The translations under genes and the position numbers were made by a program. 64,000 nt of DNA, from NCBI GenBank assembly GCA_016213405.1, contig JACRAM010000056.1, forward strand, positions 16,906 through 80,905, in the 5' to 3' direction. This DNA is from Bacteroidota bacterium (GTDB lineage: Bacteria > Bacteroidota > Bacteroidia > Palsa-948). Below, piece after piece: positions 17,070-24,649 of the stretch. Under the pieces are notes generated by a model. The model saw only the letters and a list, made by a program, of their open reading frames with translations, was not told where the DNA came from and searched no databases. Position 1 is the first letter of the stretch. The number at the start of each line of letters is the position of its first letter.

Positions 17070-17450
17070 TCATTATCAGCAAATGAAAAGTATAGAAGAA
17101 TTAAATGTGTATCAATTCTCCATGGAAATGGGAGAAAAGATTTGGAATATTGTTATAGGTATATGCACATAAGAATCCCAAGCATGACAGGACTTATCCA
17201 CACTCTGCGGCTCTCTGCGAAAATCTCAGCGTTCTCTGCGGTTGGGTTTCCATCCCTTCGGGAAAAATTTTTAACCGCTGAGTTCACAGAGAAAAATCAC
17301 GCTGAGAACCGCAGAGAAATACAAGAATTAACTACTCCATTGGAAAAATGCTTAACAATTACATCAAATCCATTGGCAAAGACCCAATGACTAATGACCA
17401 TTGACCAATAACCATTGACCAATGACCAATAACCAATCACCAATGACCAA
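17062..17450. repeat. degenerate element with 13-base inverted ends and CCAATGACC repeats
   Basis: GTCATTAGTCATT at 17062-17074 is the exact reverse complement of AATGACTAATGAC at 17386-17398. The right side continues as variants of ACCAATGACC to about 17450. Between the arms lies a broken four-helix-bundle reading frame, itself interrupted by an imperfect palindrome (about 17200-17325) built from CTCAGCG, CTCTGCGGTT and their complements. The left arm supplies the bcrB stop codon and the right arm supplies the start of the next gene. The whole looks like a decayed miniature element inserted within the aromatic-degradation locus. Confidence 0.7.
17083..17404 (+). pseudogene. remnant of a four-helix-bundle (23S rRNA intervening-sequence-type) protein
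   Basis: An ATG at 17083 opens MKSIEELNVYQFSMEMGEKI and hits a stop at 17170-17172. A typical C terminus, MLNNYIKSIGKDPMTNDH, appears at 17348-17404 in another frame. These two ends match the start and finish of the small four-helix-bundle proteins scattered through Bacteroidota genomes, usually about 120 residues. The middle has been replaced by an unrelated palindromic repeat. The gene is therefore dead. It lies between inverted ends described separately. Confidence 0.65.
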
Positions 17451-17889
17451 TATATTTAAACTATCTACAGGAGAAAAGATAAGTCCTGCCGATTTAGAAA
17501 AACTTATCGGTGAAGTATGCCATTACATTAAATATGTTGCGGTGAGCGAGGATGAAAAAGAAAACCCCATTGCGTTAATCTTTCCGAATAAAACATTGCT
17601 ATCTCAACCCGATTATAAACTAACTCCGGAAGAAGGATGCTTCTGCCCCCGCAGCTTAGATGAATTAGGCAGATGCCTCACCGGATGTTTGAAATTAGTG
17701 AACCGACAGATAGAAGACGGCACAACAAAATTAAAATCAGCGGCAATTATCAATGTGGGTTTGCCGGATGAAAGCGAAACAAAAAGCACTTCTTCATCAA
17801 TTATTAATAAATACAAAACACTGCTTCGTGAAAAACACGGAAACAAAGTGCCTGCCGATGAAGAAATTTATTTTATAAAGAATGTTTGA
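17422..17889 (+). CDS. stand-alone C-terminal domain of an AMP-forming acyl-CoA synthetase, probably 5'-truncated
   Basis: The 155-residue product matches the mobile C-terminal lid of long-chain acyl-CoA synthetases: FKLSTGEKISPADLEKLIG and KLTPEEGCFCPRSLDELGRC. The large AMP-binding domain is absent. The first ten residues (MTNNQSPMTN) are translated from the CCAATGACC repeat, so coding homology begins exactly where the repeat ends, and a second start exists at 17443. The adenylation lysine expected late in the lid (motif G-x-L-T-P-S-x-K) is not visible; the region reads ESETKSTSSSIINKYK. I read it as the tail of a synthetase gene whose 5' part was lost when the element inserted. A free-standing regulatory lid protein is the alternative. 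Confidence 0.6.
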   Translation: MTNNQSPMTNIFKLSTGEKISPADLEKLIGEVCHYIKYVAVSEDEKENPIALIFPNKTLLSQPDYKLTPEEGCFCPRSLDELGRCLTGCLKLVNRQIEDGTTKLKSAAIINVGLPDESETKSTSSSIINKYKTLLREKHGNKVPADEEIYFIKNV

Positions 17890-17964
17890 AAAAAAAATTA
17901 CCTTTAGATTCATTGAATAAATTGTGCGTATTCATCCCTTTGAGAAAAGGCAAGTTATTTTTTT

Positions 17965-19437
17965 ATGAACAAGAAACTGATACTATATATGTCATTAGCG
18001 GGTATCGCTTTTCTTGTCATCACTTGCAGGAAAGATGAGACAGGTTCTGATTATAAAGGATACCCGCTTGAAGTAGGAAAAATTCTTCTCACTAAATGCG
18101 CGGTTGCCGGCTGTCATACTGATAAAAGCAAAGATGCTGCAAACGGATTATCACTCGAAAGCTGGACGAGTTTATTCAAAGGAAGCCGCTACGGAAATAC
18201 AGCCGTTGTTCCATACCGCGCTGATCTGAGTTTCCTTATGTATTTTTCTAACACGTATAGTGATTTTGGAATTTCCAATAAACCCACCATGCCTCCGGGG
18301 CAGGAACCATTATCAAGAGACGAAATGACTACCCTCCGAGACTGGATAAATGCAGGTGCGCCAGCAAGAAACGGTTTGATTCCATTTTCACCTCTTTCAG
18401 AACATCAGCAATTATTCGTTATCAACCAAGGGTGCGACAATGTATATAATGTTGATGCGACAACCGGGTCCATCATGCGCTGTATAAATGTGGGTGGCAA
18501 TCCCAATGCTATTGAGTCGCCTCATCAAATTGCTATGTCACGCGATGGTAAATATTTTTTTGTGTGTTTTTACAGTGGAAGCGTGTTTCAGAAATTTCGG
18601 ATTGCTGATGGTTCTTTAGCCGGGCAGGTAAACATAGGGCAAGGTTCATGGAACAGTTTTGTTACTTCGCCAGATGATAGTTTAGCGTTTGTTGTTGATT
18701 GGCAAGCCGATGGAAAAATTGCTGTAGTCAACATCAAAAACATGACGTTGCTTACATCATACAGTGGCAGCGGGCTGCTGCAATCTCCACATGGAAGCGC
18801 ATTAAAAAATAATTGGCTTTATGTAACTTCATTGCCCGGAAATTTTATCTATAAAATAAACGTGTCGGATATTTACAATCCTGAATTTTTCCAATTGCCT
18901 CTTCAACCGGGTGAACCTATCAACATTCCTCCGAAATACGACCCGCATGCCATCCATTTTTCTCCCGATGGCACTGAATATAATGTGAGTTGCCAGAAAT
19001 CAAATGAAGTGAGATTCTTCAGTTCAGTCAATGACAGCTTAATTGCAGTTGTGCCCGTAGGAAAATATCCTCAGCACCCGCATTATTCCAGTTCAACTGA
19101 TTATGTTTTTTGCACTTGTGAGGAAGATGATGTAACATTTCCAGGAAAGACCGGTTCTGTATACGTGATTAATTACAAAAGTCATACTGTTGTAAGTAAA
19201 ATTTTTACAGGATGGCAGCCACACGGCAATATGCCGGATGATATGAGCGGTAAAGTTTATATTCTTAACCGCAATGTAAACCCAACAGGACCTGCTCCGC
19301 ATCATTCTTCTGCCTGTGGAGGTCGTAATGGAAATATGACGGCAATTGATATGAAAACATTACAGCTTGTTCCTAACTATAAACCTGAACTGGGTGCCGA
19401 CCCCTATTACCCTGCAATGGCAGGTCATTATCATTAA
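17965..19437 (+). CDS. lipoprotein with an N-terminal c-type heme motif and a beta-propeller
   Basis: The signal peptide ends in a lipobox-like FLVITC (Cys21), so the protein should be a lipid-anchored periplasmic or surface protein. Residues 40-130 form a small cytochrome-like domain with an unusual CX4CH heme site, Cys45-AVAG-Cys50-His51, and a candidate axial methionine in PTMPPGQEPLS. Residues 140-490 are a YVTN/lactonase-like seven-bladed propeller (repeats such as MSRDGKYFFVCFYSG and FSPDGTEYNVSC). It is the first gene of a tightly spaced run that continues into the benzoyl-CoA genes. A role in electron transfer is inferred from the heme motif; the substrate is unknown. Confidence 0.75.
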   Translation: MNKKLILYMSLAGIAFLVITCRKDETGSDYKGYPLEVGKILLTKCAVAGCHTDKSKDAANGLSLESWTSLFKGSRYGNTAVVPYRADLSFLMYFSNTYSDFGISNKPTMPPGQEPLSRDEMTTLRDWINAGAPARNGLIPFSPLSEHQQLFVINQGCDNVYNVDATTGSIMRCINVGGNPNAIESPHQIAMSRDGKYFFVCFYSGSVFQKFRIADGSLAGQVNIGQGSWNSFVTSPDDSLAFVVDWQADGKIAVVNIKNMTLLTSYSGSGLLQSPHGSALKNNWLYVTSLPGNFIYKINVSDIYNPEFFQLPLQPGEPINIPPKYDPHAIHFSPDGTEYNVSCQKSNEVRFFSSVNDSLIAVVPVGKYPQHPHYSSSTDYVFCTCEEDDVTFPGKTGSVYVINYKSHTVVSKIFTGWQPHGNMPDDMSGKVYILNRNVNPTGPAPHHSSACGGRNGNMTAIDMKTLQLVPNYKPELGADPYYPAMAGHYH

Positions 19438-19452
19438 CACTATGAACTGCAA

Positions 19453-19920
19453 ATGAAACGAATTACGAATAATATCAAGTATCAAGTATCTCCGCAAGGA
19501 GTCCTTTGGACAAGTATCAAGTATTCTTCTTTGTACTTTGTTCTTTGTACGCTATACTTTGTACTTGTTCTTACCTCCTGCCACAAAGCCGGTTCCGGAG
19601 GAGAAGTAATGTTGATGATTACAGCTGAACATCACGGCATTAAAATCATCAATCATGTGGGATATCCTGACACCGTTTTTCTGAAATACAATGCCGATGA
19701 ATTGCCCGGTACAAAACCATCTGACTATGATATTTTTTTTGTTGGCACGCCAAGAAACGATGAAGTTGATTGCGATAATTTAAAGTGGGGAAAGTATTAC
19801 GTTTATATGGTGGGGTATGATAGTCTTTACGGTGGGCGGGTTAGAGGTGGAATACCTCTGAAAATAAAACGTTCTCAGCAAAAAGAAATGATAATGGTAA
19901 CTGTTCCTGTAGTAGAATAA
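19453..19920 (+). CDS. hypothetical lipoprotein with a repeat-derived signal region
   Basis: The 155-residue protein has a lipobox VLTSC near residue 43 followed by a small beta-rich domain (EVMLMITAEHHGIKIINHVG, then charged strands). I do not recognise the domain. The N-terminal 40 residues are encoded by a direct-repeat-rich sequence (CAAGTATCAAGTAT and TTGTACTTTGTTC), so the signal peptide appears to have been built from, or lengthened by, an intergenic repeat. It lies 15 bases after the cytochrome-propeller gene and 6 bases before the cytochrome-barrel gene. A shared role in the same envelope complex is likely but unproven. Confidence 0.65.
   Translation: MKRITNNIKYQVSPQGVLWTSIKYSSLYFVLCTLYFVLVLTSCHKAGSGGEVMLMITAEHHGIKIINHVGYPDTVFLKYNADELPGTKPSDYDIFFVGTPRNDEVDCDNLKWGKYYVYMVGYDSLYGGRVRGGIPLKIKRSQQKEMIMVTVPVVE
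19483..19570. repeat. short direct repeats inside the signal-peptide coding region
   Basis: AAGTATCAAGTAT occurs twice on either side of the hairpin word CTCCGCAAGGAGTCC, and TTGTACTTTGTTCTTTGTAC follows. The hairpin segment closely matches CTCCGAAGGAGTCCTTCAGACAAGT at 56507-56531, which lies between genes, so this is a dispersed repeat family that here sits within a coding sequence. Confidence 0.6.
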
Positions 19921-19926
19921 AATAAT

Positions 19927-21852
19927 ATGAAAGAAGTCAATAAATTTTTCTCAGGCATTGTATGGCTTCTTTTCGGAGTATGTTTTGCTTCTGCTCAGGG
20001 GCAGCCATGGGTGGCTCCGCAAGGTTGGTCTGCCAAAAAAAATCCAATCCCTTCAAGCAACGCATCTATAAAAGCCGGGAAGAATACTTACCGCACTTTA
20101 TGCATTGCCTGCCATGGTGAAACCGGAAAAGGAAACGGTAGTTTATCGTTGAATTTTAATCCGCATCCTGCCGACCACACAAGTAAAAAATTTCAGCAGC
20201 AGAAAGACGGAGAAATATTTTATAAAATAACTACCGGTAGAAATGCAATGCCACCCTTCAGCATAGCACTTTCCGAAAATGAAAGGTGGAATGTTATCAA
20301 TTATATCCGCACACTTGCCGTTTTGGATAAACCAATACCCTCAAAGAAAACCAATGTGGTTGTTGCTGTTACTCCTTCAGTTACTTCCACTTCTACTCAG
20401 CAGAAAAATATTTCCAATGATACTTCTTCAGCGAACAAAACAAAGCTTGCAGTAAAAGCACTCGATACAATGGTGGTTCACAAGGATAGCATTGCTGCAA
20501 CCAAAAAAATACAACAGATTAATATTGACACACTGTCAAAAAACACTGTTGCTAAAGATACGTTTCCCGTTTCTCTGCCAGTTATTGCTTCATCAGACAG
20601 TATGAATCCAAATTATCAAAGTGAAGATTCAAAAGAAGAAAGAAGAAAAGTTCTACTTACCGGCTCTGCAAACATTGATATGAATATTGACGGAAAAAAA
20701 TTTAACTCAGCAGGATTCGCAGTGGGATTTTTGCCTCTTATAGTATGGCAACCATCAAAAAATTTATTGTTTGAATCGCATTTTCATATTTCAGCAGGAT
20801 CCGGTTCACCTCAAAGCAATACATCATCTGGCAGCATGGGAGGAATGATAATGAGAACTTCAAATTCTCCTTCACCCTTGCATGGAGGAATGAGTTCAAC
20901 CACTACTTCAACATCCTCTGCTTCGTCCGCTACCACTAGTGCAAGCATCATGCTGGCTTATGCTGATCTGGTTTACTTCATAAATCCTTACGTGACACTC
21001 ACAGGTGGAATGTTCTTGTCTCCATTCGGATTATATCCTGAACGTATGCACGCGCCCTGGATGAATCGTCTGCCCGATGCTCCGGCAGGAATGGGAAGCG
21101 AACAAGTGCTTCCTGAAACAGAATTGGGCATGCAGGCGAGAGGTGGAATTCCTATCTGGAAGATCAAAGCAGTTTACGCGCTGTATTTCTCGAACGGCCC
21201 TTCACTGGTGGATGACACCAGCAAAAGTGCCGGAAAACTTTCTTACGATAATCTTACTGATAATAACAAAAACAAAGCGCTTGGCGGAAGAGTAGGTTTC
21301 CTTCCCATTCCCAACAACTCTTCTCTGGAGATTGGATTTTTTGCACAACGGGCTCGTGTCGGTAAAGACGAAACGCCTCATGCAGGCGTGCAGGCAATGC
21401 TCTATGGAGCTGATATTATGTATCATCAATATTTCAGATTCCTCAAAGGAGTAATTGATTTTAAAGGACAGCACTGCAAAGTTTCGGCAGATAAAGTTTA
21501 TTACAAAGCCAATCCGATGCTAATACTCAACGTTCCTGCAGAAGATGTTAACCTGAACGATTCTACCTATCGGTTTAACAATGTTACTGAACTATATTTT
21601 GTAATGATTTCTTATCGTCCAACTGCATCTGAACATTTTTTAAAGAATACAGAATATATTTTCAGGTATGATTATTTAAAGGAACCGGTCTTTTCACGAT
21701 GGAACAATAGCGGATCACGCTTTACAATGGGAATTGAATATTGGTTGGATAGCCGATCTGCCTTTAAACTTGCTTATCAGGTTGGAGTGCCGGAAAATAT
21801 ATTTTTCAAAAACCAAAACTTATTGATGTTTCAATGGGTAATAGGATTTTGA
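19927..21852 (+). CDS. cytochrome c domain fused to an outer-membrane beta-barrel-like domain
   Basis: A signal peptide (cleavage near ASAQ, residue 24) is followed by a class I cytochrome c domain at residues 48-135: heme site Cys59-IA-Cys62-His63 and a probable axial Met108 in NAMPPF. Residues 140-220 are a Ser/Thr/Lys-rich linker. The C-terminal 420 residues alternate polar and aromatic residues in strand-length stretches, include a Gly/Ser/Met loop, and end in QWVIGF, typical of outer-membrane barrels closing with phenylalanine. The chain therefore looks like a porin carrying its own monoheme cytochrome. It lies within a cytochrome block that runs on into benzoyl-CoA genes. The barrel topology is my inference and no barrel family is recognised. 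Confidence 0.65.
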   Translation: MKEVNKFFSGIVWLLFGVCFASAQGQPWVAPQGWSAKKNPIPSSNASIKAGKNTYRTLCIACHGETGKGNGSLSLNFNPHPADHTSKKFQQQKDGEIFYKITTGRNAMPPFSIALSENERWNVINYIRTLAVLDKPIPSKKTNVVVAVTPSVTSTSTQQKNISNDTSSANKTKLAVKALDTMVVHKDSIAATKKIQQINIDTLSKNTVAKDTFPVSLPVIASSDSMNPNYQSEDSKEERRKVLLTGSANIDMNIDGKKFNSAGFAVGFLPLIVWQPSKNLLFESHFHISAGSGSPQSNTSSGSMGGMIMRTSNSPSPLHGGMSSTTTSTSSASSATTSASIMLAYADLVYFINPYVTLTGGMFLSPFGLYPERMHAPWMNRLPDAPAGMGSEQVLPETELGMQARGGIPIWKIKAVYALYFSNGPSLVDDTSKSAGKLSYDNLTDNNKNKALGGRVGFLPIPNNSSLEIGFFAQRARVGKDETPHAGVQAMLYGADIMYHQYFRFLKGVIDFKGQHCKVSADKVYYKANPMLILNVPAEDVNLNDSTYRFNNVTELYFVMISYRPTASEHFLKNTEYIFRYDYLKEPVFSRWNNSGSRFTMGIEYWLDSRSAFKLAYQVGVPENIFFKNQNLLMFQWVIGF

Positions 21853-21891
21853 AATGTAAAAATTATTTGTAACAAATCTGAAAACAGAAAA

Positions 21892-22230
21892 ATGATAATT
21901 CTAAAACACCACAACAATAAAAGCAGGATTAAAATATTTCTGACTGCATTGTTGGTGGCAACCATCGTTTCTTCCGGATGTGTCAAAAAACCCACAGCGT
22001 GTTTTGACGCAAGCAAAACAATTGCAGCTATTAATGAATCCATTACATTTAATTCTTCCTGCGCAACTAACATGGATAACTGTGAATGGGATTTTGGTGA
22101 TGGAACAAAATCAACCGATGCTAATCCAACGCATACATACGCTGTTGCAGGAAATTACACAATCAAGATGATGGCAATGTCAAAGAAAGATAAAATGGAT
22201 GAAATTTCAAAATCAATTACTATTCAATAA
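21892..22230 (+). CDS. small PKD-domain lipoprotein
   Basis: The 112-residue protein has a signal peptide ending in the lipobox VSSGC (about Cys30) and a single PKD domain with the hallmark CEWDFGDGTKSTDANPTHTY. PKD domains are Ig-like folds used for surface binding or spacing. The gene stands between the cytochrome-barrel gene and a monoheme lipoprotein gene with gaps of 39 and 13 bases. It may be an accessory of that envelope complex. Confidence 0.8.
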   Translation: MIILKHHNNKSRIKIFLTALLVATIVSSGCVKKPTACFDASKTIAAINESITFNSSCATNMDNCEWDFGDGTKSTDANPTHTYAVAGNYTIKMMAMSKKDKMDEISKSITIQ

Positions 22231-22243
22231 AAGCACAGAGAAA

Positions 22244-22504
22244 ATGAAGCTGCTATACTCATTATTATTCATTCTGATTATTTCGGGCTGTGCAGTAAAA
22301 GATAATACGCAAGGTACTGCAGCAAATCAATATTCCGGTTTGAAGTTATGGGAGCAGAACTGCGCTCGTTGTCATAACAGTCCTTCTCCGGCATCTTTCA
22401 GCGATGCAGAATGGGATGTGATTGGAGCACACATGCGAGTACGCGCCTACCTAATAGGAAAAGAATCAGATGAAATAATTAAATTTTTGAAAACTATAAA
22501 TTGA
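22244..22504 (+). CDS. monoheme c-type cytochrome lipoprotein
   Basis: The 86-residue protein starts at the ATG at 22244, because the longer reading frame overlaps the PKD gene. A lipobox ISGC places the lipidated cysteine at Cys16. The heme site is Cys40-AR-Cys43-His44, and Met64 is a possible axial ligand. At this size it is a minimal anchored electron carrier facing the periplasm or the outer membrane. It is the last cytochrome gene before the reductase fusion gene, 55 bases upstream of it. Confidence 0.8.
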   Translation: MKLLYSLLFILIISGCAVKDNTQGTAANQYSGLKLWEQNCARCHNSPSPASFSDAEWDVIGAHMRVRAYLIGKESDEIIKFLKTIN

Positions 22505-22559
22505 ATAATGGAGACAATGAATAGTAATCATTCATGGCAATCAGTATAATCTTTTAAAT

Positions 22560-24413
22560 ATGAAAGATATGATATCAGAAAATAAAAAGAAAAAAGTTGC
22601 CATCATTGGAATCGGCCCCGTGGGAATGATCCTTTCCGTTCACTTGCAGGAAGCGGGACTGGAAGTTGCTGTTTGTGACCTTGACAAAATAAAAAGCAAT
22701 CTTATCAAAACAAACGGAGTTGTGCTGGAAGGTGTGATTAACAAAAAAGCTTCTTTTAAAAATGTTTTTAGTTCCATTGCGGATCTTGAAAAATTTAATC
22801 CTGATTTGCTGGTGGTTTGTCTAAAGACCACTCATCTTCCTTCCGCCATGAAGGAGATTGAGAAATTAAGCAACACTTCGCTTGGAGTAATATGCGCAAT
22901 GAACGGAATTGATGTCGAGCAGATGGCTTCTCGCGTGATTGGAGAAAGCAGAACTTTCCGCATGGTCATCAATTTTGCAGGCAATCTCACTGCGCCAAAC
23001 AGCACGAAAGTTACATTCTTCACTCCTCCGAATTACCTTGCGTCTGTAGATGATTCAAGAAAAACACAAGCAGAAGAAATTTGCGGATGGCTGAATAAAG
23101 TTTCGCTCGAAACAAAATCCATCGGTTCATTTGAATTACTCAAACGTGTTTGGGAAAAAACCATTCTGAATGCATCACTCAGCGCCTTGTGTGCCGTGGG
23201 AAGAATGACCATTAAAGAAGCCATGAGCAACTCGGATACCGTTGAATTGGTGGAGCAGATTATTGAGGAAGCGGTGGAAGTAGCAGAAGCTGAAAAAATA
23301 AAATTTGATGACGATTTTATTCGCACCTGTCTTCGCTACTTAGGCAAAGCAGGAAATCATTTTCCATCATTGGCTGTTGATTTGTTGAACGGTCGTCCGA
23401 CTGAAATTGATTACCTCAACGGAAAAATTGTGGAGTACGGACGCAAGCATTACGTCCGCACTTCCCTTAATCTTACTTTCACGAACATGGTGAAAGCGAT
23501 GTCGGACAAAAATTTTTCTACATCCGTTCAGACGGCTAAAGCTGCTGTTGCGCAAAATATGGTTGCGAAAGAAATGATCGCAAAAAACGGCAGTTCGAAA
23601 TTGCTCAAGTATTTTCTGGGAGTTGACTTGGGTTCGGCTTACACAAAATTCACGGTCATTGACGAACATGAAAAAATAGTTTTTCAAACAGCGCTCAAAA
23701 CGTTAAACCGCGATAAAATTTCTGTGCGCCATGTGATTGAAGCATTGAAAAAAGAATATACAGTTTCCCACATCTGTGCGACCGGTTACGGGCGCAAGCA
23801 TTTTGCGGATGCCGACCTGATTAAAACAGAATTAAACTGCGCTGCGCTCGGAGTTTCAAAATATTTTTCGGGAGCAAAAAACATTATTGACATTGGCGGA
23901 GAAGACATTAAAGTGATTAAATGCAAAGAGGATAATAACATTGAAAATTTTTATCTTAATGATAAATGCGCAGCAGGAACGGGTTCGTTCATCACCGAAG
24001 TTGCTGAACGCGCTGACATCCGCATTTCCGATATGAGCGACCTCGCAAGAAAATCAACTTTCAGCAAAGAACTGAATAGTTTCTGTACTGTGTTTGCAAA
24101 AACAGAAATCATGAGCTGGATGTTTGAAGGGCTGCCGATTGAAGACATCGCAAAAGGAATTTACATCTCAATTGTCAACCGCATTATGAAACTGAGAATT
24201 GATCCTCTCTCACCCATTTATCTGATTGGAGGAGTGATTGCACATAATCCGTTTTTAAAAAATTTATTACAGGAGCGATATAAAAAGGAAGTAAGTGTGG
24301 TTGAAAAACCACAGTTTGTTGTTTCTTTTGGGGCGGCAATCTATGCGAAAGAATCAACTGCTAAAACGGATTCGCTTGACAAAACAGAAGCAACTCATCA
24401 ACCAATAAAATAA
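22560..24413 (+). CDS. fusion of a ketopantoate reductase-like domain with a BcrA/BzdP-type benzoyl-CoA reductase ATPase
   Basis: One uninterrupted 617-codon frame joins two enzyme families. Residues 12-320 form an ApbA/KPR-type NAD(P)H oxidoreductase: dinucleotide motif GIGPVGM at 17-23, the catalytic WEK (Lys200) and the hallmark GRPTEIDYLNG near 280. After a 30-residue linker, residues 352-605 are an ASKHA ATPase: FLGVDLGSAYTKFTVID, NDKCAAGTGSF (Cys470), NSFCTVFAKTEIMSWM (Cys509). The cysteine spacing of 39 equals that in BcrD here and in the dehydratase activator. It should pair with BcrD to make the ATP-driven electron activator. The reductase domain could feed electrons from NAD(P)H or act on a ring-derived intermediate; both are inference. 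I know of no described fusion of this kind. Confidence 0.85.
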   Translation: MKDMISENKKKKVAIIGIGPVGMILSVHLQEAGLEVAVCDLDKIKSNLIKTNGVVLEGVINKKASFKNVFSSIADLEKFNPDLLVVCLKTTHLPSAMKEIEKLSNTSLGVICAMNGIDVEQMASRVIGESRTFRMVINFAGNLTAPNSTKVTFFTPPNYLASVDDSRKTQAEEICGWLNKVSLETKSIGSFELLKRVWEKTILNASLSALCAVGRMTIKEAMSNSDTVELVEQIIEEAVEVAEAEKIKFDDDFIRTCLRYLGKAGNHFPSLAVDLLNGRPTEIDYLNGKIVEYGRKHYVRTSLNLTFTNMVKAMSDKNFSTSVQTAKAAVAQNMVAKEMIAKNGSSKLLKYFLGVDLGSAYTKFTVIDEHEKIVFQTALKTLNRDKISVRHVIEALKKEYTVSHICATGYGRKHFADADLIKTELNCAALGVSKYFSGAKNIIDIGGEDIKVIKCKEDNNIENFYLNDKCAAGTGSFITEVAERADIRISDMSDLARKSTFSKELNSFCTVFAKTEIMSWMFEGLPIEDIAKGIYISIVNRIMKLRIDPLSPIYLIGGVIAHNPFLKNLLQERYKKEVSVVEKPQFVVSFGAAIYAKESTAKTDSLDKTEATHQPIK

Positions 24414-24416
24414 TTT

Positions 24417-24647
24417 ATGCAAGGATTTCACAACAAAGAAAAAGGCATCGGAATTATTTACGATGATATCTATCTGGTAAACAGTGGCGCTATCAAGATG
24501 GGTCATCCGCTTGCCACAACAGGAGCGCGGTTATCGCTCACCATTTCAAAAGAAATGAATATCAGAAAAGTGAAATATGGAATTGCCTTGGCTTGCATTG
24601 GTGGCGGTAAGGGTACAGCAATTTTATTTGAAAATCCCAATTTGTAA
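24417..24647 (+). CDS. C-terminal fragment of an acetyl-CoA acyltransferase (thiolase)
   Basis: Only the thiolase tail is present (76 residues). The catalytic histidine segment VNSGAIKMGHPLATTGARL and the second catalytic cysteine in ACIGGGKGTAILFE are intact. The N-terminal nucleophile domain, about 300 residues, is missing. The frame is the same as that of the upstream fusion gene, separated by one stop codon and one sense codon (TAA TTT ATG). A full thiolase is needed later in the pathway to release acetyl-CoA. This may be a deletion remnant, or a complementing fragment if the rest is encoded elsewhere. Confidence 0.65.
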   Translation: MQGFHNKEKGIGIIYDDIYLVNSGAIKMGHPLATTGARLSLTISKEMNIRKVKYGIALACIGGGKGTAILFENPNL

Positions 24648-24649
24648 TT

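Noticed and set aside
17142..17390. An 82-residue open frame over the interrupted four-helix-bundle region
   Set aside because: It runs through a palindromic repeat and fragments of the dead gene; no family match is visible.
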